A DNA stretch of 64,000 nucleotides from assembly GCA_023404955.1 (NCBI GenBank), contig JAEXZY010000052.1, positions 1-64,000 of the forward strand, in the 5' to 3' direction. The stretch comes from Actinomycetes bacterium. GTDB taxonomy: Bacteria > Actinomycetota > Actinomycetes > Mycobacteriales > Mycobacteriaceae. The notes under the pieces were generated by a model. It saw only the letters and a list, made by a program, of their open reading frames with translations. It did no database searches and was not told the DNA's origin. The position numbers were made by a program, and so were the translations under genes. Shown here in pieces: positions 1-8,009 of the stretch (the first letter of the stretch is position 1; each line of letters starts with the position of its first letter).

Positions 1-56
1 TCCCACGGCACCTCGTTGAGTTCGTAAAGAATGACGTCCCTGGCCTGCCGATTCAT
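1..56 (-). CDS. 5' end of an unrecognised protein, cut by the window edge
   Basis: Only the first 18 codons are in the window. The frame begins with ATG at 56 and reads MNRQARDVILYELNEVPW before leaving the left edge. A purine-rich stretch (GAAAGGGG) lies upstream as a plausible ribosome binding site. The VILYELNEVPW start resembles, from memory, alkaline-phosphatase-superfamily proteins found near polysaccharide loci, but this is too short to assign. It is on the same strand as the sulfur-transfer genes and 179 bp downstream of them. Confidence 0.45.
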   Translation of the reverse strand, partial: MNRQARDVILYELNEVPW

Positions 57-235
57 CGAACCGGGCCCCTTTCCTCTTTCTCGTTTGCTCCCCCCGAGCT
101 GAAATATGTGGTGAAACGCATCGATGCGTGTTCGAGCTGCTAGCTGCTCGCTGCAGGCCGCAGGTGCCATTCTGGCATGGATCCCAGAAAAAATCCGTGG
201 CCGCCGTCATTGACGAACGCGCCAGTAACTTCGGG

Positions 236-649
236 CTAGCCCCGTAAGCGGCGTTTGATCCGGGCCAGCATCGCCGACATCCCGCGCAATCGCAGCGGAC
301 TGATCAGCGCGGCCAGACCCAGCGCGGAGTAGAAGTCGTCGGGCACGGCCAGGATGTCCTCGGCGGACTGCCCGTCCAGCCCGGCGGCCAGGATCGACGC
401 GAAGCCGCGGGTGGTCGGGGCCTCGGCGGGTGCGCTGAAGTACAGCCGGACGTGCTCGCGATCGGTGGCGTCGACATCGAGGAAAAGCGGCGACTGGCAT
501 TCGGGGACCGGCTCCATGGCCGCTTCTTCCAGATGACCGGGCAACGCAGGAAGCTCATTGGCGAACTCCAGCAGCAGCTGCAGCTTGTCCTGCCCGGTGA
601 CCTCGCCGAACTCGCGGACGACCTCGGCGAGCGCCGCGGGCATCGTCAT
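236..649 (-). CDS. SufE-like cysteine desulfurase sulfur acceptor
   Basis: The 137-residue protein belongs to the SufE family, which accepts persulfide sulfur from a cysteine desulfurase and passes it to Fe-S assembly or other acceptors. The acceptor cysteine is Cys51 in the motif PECQSPLF, matching the usual GCxS-type loop. Its length is normal for the family. The ATG at 649 overlaps the stop of the upstream rhodanese gene (ATGA), so the two are translationally coupled. A longer in-frame start at 724 lies inside the rhodanese gene and is rejected. It corresponds to the gene next to sseA in M. tuberculosis (Rv3284). Confidence 0.85.
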   Translation of the reverse strand: MTMPAALAEVVREFGEVTGQDKLQLLLEFANELPALPGHLEEAAMEPVPECQSPLFLDVDATDREHVRLYFSAPAEAPTTRGFASILAAGLDGQSAEDILAVPDDFYSALGLAALISPLRLRGMSAMLARIKRRLRG

Positions 650-1560
650 CGCGCTGCGGGTGCCGCGCCGGGCTCGGGGCCGGTGGCCACCGGGACCCGC
701 ACCGCGTTGCCCCATTCGGTCCACGAACCGTCGTAGTTGCGCACGTTCGGCAGGCCGAGCAGATGGGTCAGCACGAACCAGGTGTGGCTGGAGCGCTCAC
801 CGATGCGGCAGTACACGATCGTCTTGTCGTCGGCGGTGAGGTGGCCGTACAGCGCGTCGAGTTCGGCCCGGCTACGGAACCGGCCGCTGTCCTCGGCGGC
901 CTTGGCCCACGGGATCGACACCGCGGTCGGGATGTGCCCGCCGCGTAGCGCACCCTCCTCCGGGTAGTCGGGCATGTGGGTGCGTTCGCCGGTGTACTCC
1001 TGCGGTGAGCGGACATCGATCAGCGGCTGCTCGCCGAGCGCGGCGAGCACATCCTCACGGAAGGCGCGGATCGCGCTGTCATCGCGCTCGACCACCGGAT
1101 AACCCGAACTCGGCTTGTTCGGCACGTCCAGGGTGGTGTCGCGGCCGTTGCTCACCCACAGATCGCGGCCACCGTCGAGCAACCGGACATCGGGGTGGCC
1201 GAACAGCGTGAACACCCACAACGCGTAGGCCGCCCACCAGTTGCTCTTGTCGCCGTAGATCACCACCGTGTCGTCACGCGAGATGCCCTTACGGTCCATC
1301 AGCTCGGCGAACTGGGCGCCGTCGATGTAGTCGCGCACGGCGGGATCGTTCAGATCGGTGTGCCAGTCGATCTTCACCGCGCCGGGGATGTGGCCGGTGT
1401 CGTAGAGCAGCACATCCTCGTCGGATTCGACAATGGCCAGCCCGGGGCGGCCGAGGTTGGCGGACAACCAATCCGCGGTCACCAGGCGTTCGGGATGCGC
1501 GTAGGCGGCGAGGGCAGGGTCTGGATCGACAGGCAGCGACACGCCAAAGAGCCTACTCAT
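646..1560 (-). CDS. sseA: Thiosulfate/3-mercaptopyruvate sulfurtransferase SseA
   Basis: The 304-residue protein has two rhodanese domains. The N-terminal domain (about residues 25-140) has Asp104 where a catalytic cysteine would be (IYGDKSNWW) and is therefore structural. The C-terminal domain (about 165-290) carries the persulfide-forming Cys251 in VYCRIGERSS. The enzyme moves sulfane sulfur from thiosulfate or mercaptopyruvate to a thiophilic acceptor in the cytoplasm. The sequence is close to M. tuberculosis SseA as I recall it. The stop overlaps the start of the SufE-like gene, which suggests joint sulfur handling. A start at GTG seven codons downstream is also possible. Confidence 0.93.
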   Translation of the reverse strand: MSRLFGVSLPVDPDPALAAYAHPERLVTADWLSANLGRPGLAIVESDEDVLLYDTGHIPGAVKIDWHTDLNDPAVRDYIDGAQFAELMDRKGISRDDTVVIYGDKSNWWAAYALWVFTLFGHPDVRLLDGGRDLWVSNGRDTTLDVPNKPSSGYPVVERDDSAIRAFREDVLAALGEQPLIDVRSPQEYTGERTHMPDYPEEGALRGGHIPTAVSIPWAKAAEDSGRFRSRAELDALYGHLTADDKTIVYCRIGERSSHTWFVLTHLLGLPNVRNYDGSWTEWGNAVRVPVATGPEPGAAPAAR

Positions 1561-1594
1561 GTCATGCCCGGAGGTCGCATGCTCGGGTTACCGA

Positions 1595-2140
1595 TCACCG
1601 GACGCGCAGACAGTCCTGCGCCGCGACCAGCTCGGCACGCATGTTCCGGCGCATCATCTGGCATGCCGCCTCGGCCAGCGCGGGGTCGATGTGGGCGACG
1701 GCATCGGGCGGCACGATGACGTCGTAATGCCGTACATAGGCGTCCAGCGCGGTGTAGAGCACGCACTGTTCGGTGACCTGTCCGGTGATGATCACCTTGT
1801 CCACGCCAAGCCGGTTCAGCAGGTGATCCAGCGGCGTGGCGTAGAAGGCGCTGTGTCGAACCTTGTGCAGCCGCAGGCAGTCCTTGGTGGGCAGGATCGG
1901 TTCGACCAGTTCGGGATGCGCGCCGTCGCGTGCGTCGCGCACGATATCGTCCCAGACCGCGGTGAAGTCCCCGTAGTTGTCGTTGACGTAGATGACGGCG
2001 GCGTCATCGCGGGCGCGGGCCCGGTGGATGAGGTCGCCCAACGGTTCGATGATCTGGGCGGCGCTGGCGGCCAGCGGCTCGGCATCGGGATGGCGATAGT
2101 TGTTCATCATGTCCGTGACAAGGACGGCGGTGTCAGGCAT
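1595..2140 (-). CDS. Isochorismatase-family cysteine hydrolase
   Basis: The 181-residue protein has the complete fold and catalytic triad of the isochorismatase/nicotinamidase family: Asp10 (LVTDMMNNY), Lys93 and Cys126 (ITGQVTEQCVLYT). The family hydrolyses isochorismate, nicotinamide, carbamoyl compounds and other amide or ether substrates, so the substrate here cannot be named. It is cytoplasmic, with no signal or membrane segment. It lies 34 bp upstream of sseA on the same strand and may be in the same transcript. The start at 2140 gives the usual buried beta-strand AVLVTDM near the N-terminus. Confidence 0.8.
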   Translation of the reverse strand: MPDTAVLVTDMMNNYRHPDAEPLAASAAQIIEPLGDLIHRARARDDAAVIYVNDNYGDFTAVWDDIVRDARDGAHPELVEPILPTKDCLRLHKVRHSAFYATPLDHLLNRLGVDKVIITGQVTEQCVLYTALDAYVRHYDVIVPPDAVAHIDPALAEAACQMMRRNMRAELVAAQDCLRVR

Positions 2141-2194
2141 GGCGGGGTGATACCCGAGGCCGCGAGATCCAATACAGGCGATTCCGGCTGTGCG

Positions 2195-2446
2195 CTAAGC
2201 GCCCAGGTTCGCGATGGCGGCGTCCAGTGCCGCGGCCTGTTCGGTGAGCTCATGCTCGGAGGGATCCGCCGAACCCAGCGTCTCCACGAGCTGCGGGCGC
2301 GACGTGCAGGTCAGCGCGCCGCGGAATTCGTCGGAATCCAGCGCCGCGGGCGAGATCACGGCGGTGCGGCCTTCGACGAGGACCAGCAGGGCCTCGGCGT
2401 CAGCGGAATCGAGCAGTCGGCGGATGTCATCGGGGGTGATCGTCAT
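2195..2446 (-). CDS. Conserved small hypothetical protein
   Basis: The predicted protein has 83 residues starting MTITPDDIRRLLDS. It is acidic, with no membrane segment, signal peptide or cysteine pair; it has a single Cys in the middle. A short upstream extension (to 2482) is possible but would add an arginine-rich, probably non-coding leader. It sits between the isochorismatase-like gene and maf on the same strand with gaps of 54 and 76 bp. I do not recognise a functional family. Codon use is typical of the flanking core genes, which supports a real gene. Confidence 0.6.
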   Translation of the reverse strand: MTITPDDIRRLLDSADAEALLVLVEGRTAVISPAALDSDEFRGALTCTSRPQLVETLGSADPSEHELTEQAAALDAAIANLGA

Positions 2447-2522
2447 GACAGGGCTATGCCCGGCCCGCCGCCGATCATGCATGCCAGATATGCCGGCGGC
2501 CGAGGGGGTTCAGGCGTCCACG

Positions 2523-3173
2523 TCAGCTGCGGCCGGTGAATCCGTTGTCCCGCCACAGCGCGGCCACCGATATACCGAGCCCGGCCAACAGTTTTCGTAA
2601 CAGCGGCAGGCTGATGCCGATCACGTTCGACGGGTCACCCTCGATCCGGTCGACGAACCAGCCGCCGAGCCCGTCGAGGGTGAAGGCGCCGGCGACGTAC
2701 AACGGTTCTCCGGTGTCCAGGTAGGCCTGCAGCTCGGCATCGGTGGGCGAGCCGAAATGCAGTGTGGTGGTCCCGGTCCGTTCTGCCCGGCCTGCCACCG
2801 CACCAGAGACAACCCGCAGCACGGTGTGGCCGGTGTGCAACAGACCGGTCCGGCCCGCTGATGCCTGCCACTGCCGTCGAGCGGCCGCCGCGGTCCCCGG
2901 CTTACCGCTCAGCACGCCGTCGATCTCGAGCATCGAATCGCAGCCCACCACAACACAATCGGCGGCAATCGCGGGATCGAGCAGCTCGACGACACGCTCG
3001 GCCTTGGCGGCGGCCAGTGCGGCGACCACCTCAGGCGCTCCCGAATCGGACAGCGCCGCGATGATGGCGTCCTCATCGACATCGGACACCACGACCAGCG
3101 GGTCGACCCCGGCCGACCGCAGCACTGCGAGTCGGCCGGAGGAGGCCGACCCCAGGACCAGGCGCGTCGTCAC
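2523..3173 (-). CDS. maf: Maf-family nucleotide pyrophosphatase
   Basis: The 216-residue protein is a Maf/HAM1-related house-cleaning enzyme that hydrolyses non-canonical or excess nucleoside triphosphates to monophosphates. The signature LGSASSGR is at the N-terminus, followed by the conserved VVGCDSMLEIDG and GKPGTAAAARRQ regions, and the C-terminal GGWFVDRIEGDPSNVIGISLP segment, all in family order. The GTG start at 3173 overlaps the accE5 stop by four bases (GTGA), so it is coupled to the carboxylase genes. The order accD5-accE5-maf is as in M. tuberculosis Rv3280-Rv3282. Confidence 0.9.
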   Translation of the reverse strand: MTTRLVLGSASSGRLAVLRSAGVDPLVVVSDVDEDAIIAALSDSGAPEVVAALAAAKAERVVELLDPAIAADCVVVGCDSMLEIDGVLSGKPGTAAAARRQWQASAGRTGLLHTGHTVLRVVSGAVAGRAERTGTTTLHFGSPTDAELQAYLDTGEPLYVAGAFTLDGLGGWFVDRIEGDPSNVIGISLPLLRKLLAGLGISVAALWRDNGFTGRS

Positions 3174-3451
3174 CTGCGCATGTGGGTCCGCTCCAACAGC
3201 GTGATCCGCTGCCAGGAGTGGCTCTGGTACCGCAGCTTGTCCACCGGGTGGCCCCACAGATTGAGCTCCTGCGGGCCCGGTTCACCCGGACCGGTTCCGC
3301 CGGCCGCCGACAGCACCGCGACCAGGGCCGCCAGCTCCTCGTCGGACGGCTCGCCCTTGACCACCCGGAACTCCGGCACCGGGGGCGCCGGGTTGTCGAT
3401 GGTCATATCGCGCGGATCGCTGACTTCGACGATATCGACGTCGTGGCTCAT
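3170..3451 (-). CDS. accE5: Acyl-CoA carboxylase epsilon subunit AccE5
   Basis: The 93-residue protein carries the short actinobacterial epsilon-subunit motif: FRVVKGEPSDEELAALVAVL in the second third. Epsilon subunits bind the AccA3/AccD5 complex and stimulate propionyl/acetyl-CoA carboxylation for methylmalonyl-CoA and mycolate precursors. ATG at 3451 is preceded by a purine-rich tract. As I recall, the M. tuberculosis protein has about 177 residues with a long N-terminal extension, which this copy lacks. It lies 46 bp downstream of accD5 and overlaps the maf start. Confidence 0.85.
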   Translation of the reverse strand: MSHDVDIVEVSDPRDMTIDNPAPPVPEFRVVKGEPSDEELAALVAVLSAAGGTGPGEPGPQELNLWGHPVDKLRYQSHSWQRITLLERTHMRR

Positions 3452-3497
3452 GAAAGTCCTTCTCGCAGAGGGCCTGTCGCGGGTTGGTCCGAAGACT

Positions 3498-5126
3498 CTA
3501 CAGCGGGATGTTGCCGTGCTTCTTCGGCGGCACCTGGCTGATCTTGCGCTCCAGCAGGCGCAGCGAGGTGGCCACGTAACCGCGGGTGTGCGACGGCGGG
3601 ATGACCGCGTCGACATAACCGCGCTCGGCGGCGATGTACGGGTTCACCAGGGTGTCCTCATAGGACTGCTGCAGCTCCAGGCGCAGGGCGTCGACATCCT
3701 CACCCTCTTGGGCCGCCTTCTTCAGCTCCTGGCGGTAGACGAAGCCGACCGCGCCGGAGGCGCCCATGACGGCGATCTGGGCCGTCGGCCAGGCCACCAC
3801 CACGTCGGCGCCCATGTCCTTGGAGCCCATCACGCAGTACGCGCCGCCGTAGGACTTGCGGGTGATCACGGTGATCTTGGGCACGGTCGCCTCGCCGTAG
3901 GCGTACAGCAGCTTGGCGCCGCGGCGGATGATGCCGTTGTACTCCTGGCCGGTGCCCGGCAGGAACCCCGGCACGTCGACCAGCAGCACGATCGGGATGT
4001 TGAAGCAGTCACAGGTCCGGATGAAGCGGGCGGCCTTCTCCGAGGCGTTGATGTCCAGGCAGCCGGCGAACTGGGTCGGCTGGTTGGCCACGATGCCGAC
4101 GGTGCGACCGTCGACCCGGCCGTAGCCGACGATGATGTTCTGCGCGTAACCGGCCTGGATCTCCAGGAACTCGTCGTCGTCGAGGATGCGCGAGATGACC
4201 TCGTGCATGTCGTAGGGCTGGTTCGGCGAGTCGGGGATGAGGGTGTCGAGCTCGATGTCCTCATCGGTGAGGTTGTCCTCGATGGCGCCCGGGTGCGGCG
4301 GCGCCGGGTAGCGCGGCGGATCGGCGTAGTTGTTGGCGGGCAGGTAGCTCAGCAGGTCACGGACATAGTCCAGGGCGTCCTGTTCGCCGGAGGCCACGTA
4401 GTGCACGGTGCCGGACTTGGACATGTGGGTCTGGGCGCCGCCCAGCTCCTCCATGGTGACGTCCTCGCCGGTGACGGTCTTGATGACATCGGGACCGGTG
4501 ATGAACATCTGGCTGGTCTGGTCGACCATGATGACGAAGTCGGTGAGGGCGGGGGAGTAGACATGGCCGCCGGCGGCCGCGCCCATGATCAGCGAAATCT
4601 GGGGGATGACGCCCGAGGCCTTGATGTTGTTGTGGAAGATCCGGCTGTAGAGGCCGAGGGAGACCACACCTTCTTGAATGCGCGCGCCGGCGCCGTCGTT
4701 GATACCGATCAGCGGACGGCCTGTCTTGATCGCGAGTTCCTGGACCTTGACGATCTTTTCGCCGTAGACCTCGCCGAGGCTACCCCCGAAGACGGTGGCG
4801 TCCTGGCTGAAGATGCAGACGTCGCGGCCGTCGATGGTGCCGTAGCCGGTAACCACGCCGTCGCCGGTGGGGCGGATCTTGTCGAGGCCGAAGTTCTTGC
4901 TGCGGTGCTTGGCCAGCGCATCGAGTTCGACGAAGGAGTCCTCGTCGAGCAGTGCGAGGATGCGTTCGCGGGCGGTGAGCTTGCCTTTAGCGTGGACCTT
5001 CTCGACGGCCTCCTCGCCGACTGGGTGCAGGGCCTCCTCGGCGCGCTTGCGCAGATCGGCCAGCTTCCCGGCGGTGGTGTGGATATCGATCTCGTGCTCG
5101 GCAGAAGGCTCAGTCACGCTCGTCAT
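3498..5126 (-). CDS. accD5: Propionyl/acyl-CoA carboxylase beta subunit AccD5
   Basis: The 542-residue protein is a biotin-dependent carboxyltransferase beta subunit. The N-terminal half contains the acyl-CoA binding oxyanion region (INDGAGARIQEGVVSL) and GAAAGGHVYSPALTDF; the C-terminal half contains the biotin-side oxyanion region (LLVDVPGFLPGTGQE) and SYGGAYCVMGSKDMGAD. It transfers CO2 from biotin on AccA3 to propionyl-CoA, giving methylmalonyl-CoA for methyl-branched lipids. Length and sequence closely match mycobacterial AccD5. It is the first gene of the accD5-accE5-maf block. In M. tuberculosis the divergent neighbour is birA; here it is the polysaccharide locus. Confidence 0.95.
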   Translation of the reverse strand: MTSVTEPSAEHEIDIHTTAGKLADLRKRAEEALHPVGEEAVEKVHAKGKLTARERILALLDEDSFVELDALAKHRSKNFGLDKIRPTGDGVVTGYGTIDGRDVCIFSQDATVFGGSLGEVYGEKIVKVQELAIKTGRPLIGINDGAGARIQEGVVSLGLYSRIFHNNIKASGVIPQISLIMGAAAGGHVYSPALTDFVIMVDQTSQMFITGPDVIKTVTGEDVTMEELGGAQTHMSKSGTVHYVASGEQDALDYVRDLLSYLPANNYADPPRYPAPPHPGAIEDNLTDEDIELDTLIPDSPNQPYDMHEVISRILDDDEFLEIQAGYAQNIIVGYGRVDGRTVGIVANQPTQFAGCLDINASEKAARFIRTCDCFNIPIVLLVDVPGFLPGTGQEYNGIIRRGAKLLYAYGEATVPKITVITRKSYGGAYCVMGSKDMGADVVVAWPTAQIAVMGASGAVGFVYRQELKKAAQEGEDVDALRLELQQSYEDTLVNPYIAAERGYVDAVIPPSHTRGYVATSLRLLERKISQVPPKKHGNIPL

Positions 5127-5545
5127 GGTTCTTGATGCTAACGGCGTCGGTTTCGGACGGCGCGCTTGGCCCTTAGTAGTCCCTTAAAAAGGCCTCCTGC
5201 GTACCCGGGTGCGCCCCTCGCACTACAAGCTGAACACGGAAAGTGTCGGAAACAGCCATTGTGAATTTAATCAAGATCACAGCGTGGACCACCACAAATG
5301 TGTAGTTGTAACGCGTTCAGCAAATATTTCTGGCCTGTTACGGGGCGGTGGTACGCCGCGGTCGTCAACCCGTCTTAGGCGGTGACGGCGAGGCATAGCC
5401 GACGTACCTCATCTCGCAGGTTGTGACGTTTTTGACGATTGCAGAGAAAGGCTGCGAAACATCGCCGGATCGTTTGACAGCACCCCCCGAGTCTGCGATG
5501 CTTCCAGCAACTTGTCGTGCATGGGGATTCGAAAAGGTGGGGGAA
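5127..5545. other. 419-bp AT-richer intergenic junction between the core block and the polysaccharide locus
   Basis: No convincing gene lies here. Composition changes sharply from GC-rich to AT-richer from about 5170. It should hold the accD5 promoter on the minus strand and the promoter of the secreted-protein gene on the plus strand. A short frame that would extend the plus-strand gene upstream to 5423 has no ribosome binding site and would bury the signal peptide. This is the probable left edge of the inserted polysaccharide region; no direct repeat, tRNA or integrase is visible. Confidence 0.6.
5474..5502 (+). promoter_or_regulatory. Possible sigma-70-type promoter of the secreted-protein gene
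   Basis: A perfect -35 hexamer TTGACA (5474-5479) is followed after 17 bp by GATGCT (5497-5502), preceded by TGC, an extended -10. The -10 hexamer is weak. It lies about 44 bp upstream of the ATG at 5546. Confidence 0.35.
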
Positions 5546-5965
5546 ATGACCACAGTTGCTACAAAGTTCCAGGTGACGGTCGCAGCGGCCGCCGTCGCAG
5601 CGGGCGCTGCGTTTGTTCCGGTCGCCGCGAATGCGGCTCCGCAGATCCAGCTTCCGGCTGCGCCTAGCTTCGCGGACCTACCGCTGCAGCCAAAGGGGCC
5701 GGTGTACGTGATCACGGCGGCCTCGCTTCAGCTGTACTCCGTGTTCCTCAAGCAGAGTGCTGCTTCTCAGGACCGCCGCGCGACCCGCCTGGAGGCATAT
5801 GCAGCCGCGCATCCGGACACCTTCTTTGGTCAGCTAGCTGCGTCTCGCGCGGCTCAGCTGCGTACGAACGAGGCTGTCACTAACGGCATCACCTTCGATG
5901 TGTGCCTGGGTGGCAACTCGGTGGGTATCGGGCCCTACGGCACGACGACCAGCGGCAGCTGCTGA
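5546..5965 (+). CDS. Small secreted protein of unknown function
   Basis: The 139-residue protein starts MTTVATKFQVTVAAAAVAAG and has a clear Sec-type signal peptide ending near AANAAPQ (about residue 31). The mature part is about 108 residues and has two cysteines, one in the FDVCLGGNSVGIGPYG segment and one as the last residue (TTTSGSC), so a disulfide is possible. ATG at 5546 follows a strong ribosome binding site (AAAAGGTGGGGG). It is the first plus-strand gene of the polysaccharide locus, 83 bp before the DUF4012 gene, with a hairpin between. I do not recognise a family; a secretion- or polymer-binding role is only a guess from location. Confidence 0.75.
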   Translation: MTTVATKFQVTVAAAAVAAGAAFVPVAANAAPQIQLPAAPSFADLPLQPKGPVYVITAASLQLYSVFLKQSAASQDRRATRLEAYAAAHPDTFFGQLAASRAAQLRTNEAVTNGITFDVCLGGNSVGIGPYGTTTSGSC

Positions 5966-5995
5966 TAGCCAACTTGTCGATCTTTAATCGCACTG

Positions 5996-6025
5996 AGGCC
6001 TGCCCGTCGCAAGACGTGCAGGCCT
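5996..6025 (+). terminator. GNRA-loop hairpin, terminator-like
   Basis: Arms AGGCCTGC (5996-6003) and GCAGGCCT (6018-6025) pair perfectly; inside, after a C/T mismatch, CGTC and GACG pair around a GCAA tetraloop. No U-tract follows, as is common for mycobacterial terminator-like hairpins. It lies 30 bp after the secreted-protein gene and ends 23 bp before the DUF4012 start, so it could also be an attenuating or RNA-stabilising structure. Confidence 0.6.
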
Positions 6026-6048
6026 TGGTCATTCACAGGACAGTCTGA

Positions 6049-7881
6049 GTGCGCTTCTTTTCCAGGCGGCATGCCCATGAATCTGCAGAAGCAGGCGTTA
6101 GCCACGAGGGAGATGAGGGCCCGTCCCGTCGGCGCGTCATTCTCTGGAGCTCATTATTCGTTGCTCTACTGATCGTGCTTCTTGGTTGCTGGGTGGCCAT
6201 CGGAGCATTTCAGGCCAAGTCGCACCTCGAGTCGGCTCGTGCAAGCGCTACTGCGGCCAAAGATCAGCTGCTGGAAGCAGATACGAAGGCGGCCGCTGTC
6301 TCTGCGAGTGATGCTCTGTCCAATGCGCAGGCCGCGCGTGACGCCACGCATTCGCTCGCGTGGAACGTTGTTGCGGCAGTGCCCTGGATAGGCAGTCCCT
6401 TCAAGACAGGTCAACAAATTACCGACGTCGTACTTGGGCTTGCCGCGGACGTTCTCCAGCCGGCGACCGAAGTGGGTGTGACCATCTCGCCTGATCGTCT
6501 CTACAAAGGTGGTCGGATCGACGTGGATCTGCTTCGTAGTCAGGAGCCGCAGCTCAGCAAGTTGGCTACCAACGCGAAGCGCTTGAATGTGGATGCTGGC
6601 GCCGTCACCGACCCTCGCTACGTATCCCTGATAAGGGACGCGCGGTCCCAATTGCAAAGTCAAATCGCCGATCTGACGTCGGTTCTGGAAAACACCGCAT
6701 TGGCGGCGAAATTGGTCCCATCGATGATGGGGGCGGATGGTCCCAGGACCTATTTCATGGGTTTTCAGACCAACGCGGAAGCCCGCGGAACAGGCGGACT
6801 GCTTGGCGGATTCGGAATCATACGTTTCGACGACGGCACGCCGACGGTTGATACCTTAGCTTCGAACAACGACCTTGCTGAAGCCATCGCCCCCGTCGAT
6901 CTCGGGCCGGAATACGACAGAATGTACGGCTACGCCAATGCATTCACCGACTTCCGCAACAGCAATCTCAGCCCGCACTTCCCGTATACCGCCCAGATAT
7001 GGCAGTCGATGTGGGCGGTGGAAACGGGTACAACCGTCGATGGAGTGATTGCAATCGACCCCGTTGCTCTTAGTTACATACTTGGCGCTGTCGGTCCGGT
7101 AACCCTAGCGGATGGTGAGAGTGTCTCGAAGGACAATGTAGTCGAGTTAACGGAGTCCAACGCGTACAAGCGGTTCCCAGAGGACCAGCCGGCGCGTAAG
7201 CGATATTTGCAAGATATAGCTAATGCGGTAGTTGGCAAAATTACAGGTCCCGTCGCGTCGCCCCGAAAGTTACTTGAGGCTCTGGGAAAAGCGGTGGGTG
7301 AAAGGCGCATCGCAGTTTGGAGCTCGCTGCCTGAGGAGCAGAAGTTGCTGGAAGAGACATCTCTTGCTCACAGCATTCCTGCTGATAGCGCTCCTTTCGC
7401 GGCGGTGGTGATCAACAACTTGGGTGGAAACAAACTGGATTATTACCTCCGGTCACAGATCGAATATGCCGCAGACGCTTGCAAAGGCGACACAAGGGCC
7501 TCGACAGTTACGGTGAAGTTGACTAATACAGTCCCTGATGAGCCGCTACCCGACTATGTGGCTGCGATGGCAGGCCTTTCACCAGACGTGCAAATTAAGG
7601 TGCCAAGGGGTACGAATATAACTTCCGTCCGATTGTTCGCAACAAAGGATGCGAAACTTTCGGCGGCGATCTTGAACGGCGAGCGAGTCCCCGCGATTGT
7701 AGGAATTGAACGCGGACACCCGGTTTTTGAAGTCCAGGTCATTCTTCCACCAGGTCAGACGGGTGATATCAGTTTCCAGCTTTCAGAGCCGGTGGTTACA
7801 GGAAAGCCTGAGGCTCCTAGCCAGCCGATGGTAGAGACGGCTGTGCCAAAGGTATTGGTGCCGGAGTGCTTCCGAAATTGA
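6049..7881 (+). CDS. DUF4012 membrane-anchored protein of exopolysaccharide loci
   Basis: The 610-residue protein has a short basic cytoplasmic tail, one transmembrane segment at about residues 30-52 (ILWSSLFVALLIVLLGCWVA), then a long extracytoplasmic part containing the DUF4012 region, recognisable by YFMGFQTNAEARGTGGLLGGFG, DLGPEYDRMYG and the FRNSNLSPHFPYTAQIW segment. DUF4012 proteins occur in actinobacterial polysaccharide clusters and resemble LytR-CpsA-Psr partners in topology, but their biochemical role is not known to me. The GTG start at 6049 follows a CACAGGA ribosome binding site. It precedes the Wzz-kinase gene by 122 bp, which supports a role in polymer export or attachment. 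Confidence 0.85.
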   Translation: MRFFSRRHAHESAEAGVSHEGDEGPSRRRVILWSSLFVALLIVLLGCWVAIGAFQAKSHLESARASATAAKDQLLEADTKAAAVSASDALSNAQAARDATHSLAWNVVAAVPWIGSPFKTGQQITDVVLGLAADVLQPATEVGVTISPDRLYKGGRIDVDLLRSQEPQLSKLATNAKRLNVDAGAVTDPRYVSLIRDARSQLQSQIADLTSVLENTALAAKLVPSMMGADGPRTYFMGFQTNAEARGTGGLLGGFGIIRFDDGTPTVDTLASNNDLAEAIAPVDLGPEYDRMYGYANAFTDFRNSNLSPHFPYTAQIWQSMWAVETGTTVDGVIAIDPVALSYILGAVGPVTLADGESVSKDNVVELTESNAYKRFPEDQPARKRYLQDIANAVVGKITGPVASPRKLLEALGKAVGERRIAVWSSLPEEQKLLEETSLAHSIPADSAPFAAVVINNLGGNKLDYYLRSQIEYAADACKGDTRASTVTVKLTNTVPDEPLPDYVAAMAGLSPDVQIKVPRGTNITSVRLFATKDAKLSAAILNGERVPAIVGIERGHPVFEVQVILPPGQTGDISFQLSEPVVTGKPEAPSQPMVETAVPKVLVPECFRN

Positions 7882-8009
7882 TGAACGACATTTTCTGTAT
7901 TGAGCGTGCTGGCCTGAGGTCTCAGCTAAATCAGTTCCACTCTCGTAGTCGCGGGCGGAGGAACCGTGGCCTCCACAGTTCAACCCATTCTTGCAACTAA
8001 GGGGTGCCT

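Noticed and set aside
233..242. Palindrome GGGCTAGCCC at the sufE-like stop codon
   Set aside because: It is only 10 bp with no loop and contains the stop codon; too short to call a terminator.
3180..5135. A 651-codon plus-strand open frame opposite accD5
   Set aside because: It is a shadow of a GC-rich gene: its translation is low-complexity (many Val, Asp, Gly, Ala) with no domain, while the opposite strand encodes a full AccD5.
5260..5281. TGTGA and TCACA arms resembling a CRP site
   Set aside because: The spacing is 12 bases, whereas the CRP consensus requires 6, so it is probably chance.
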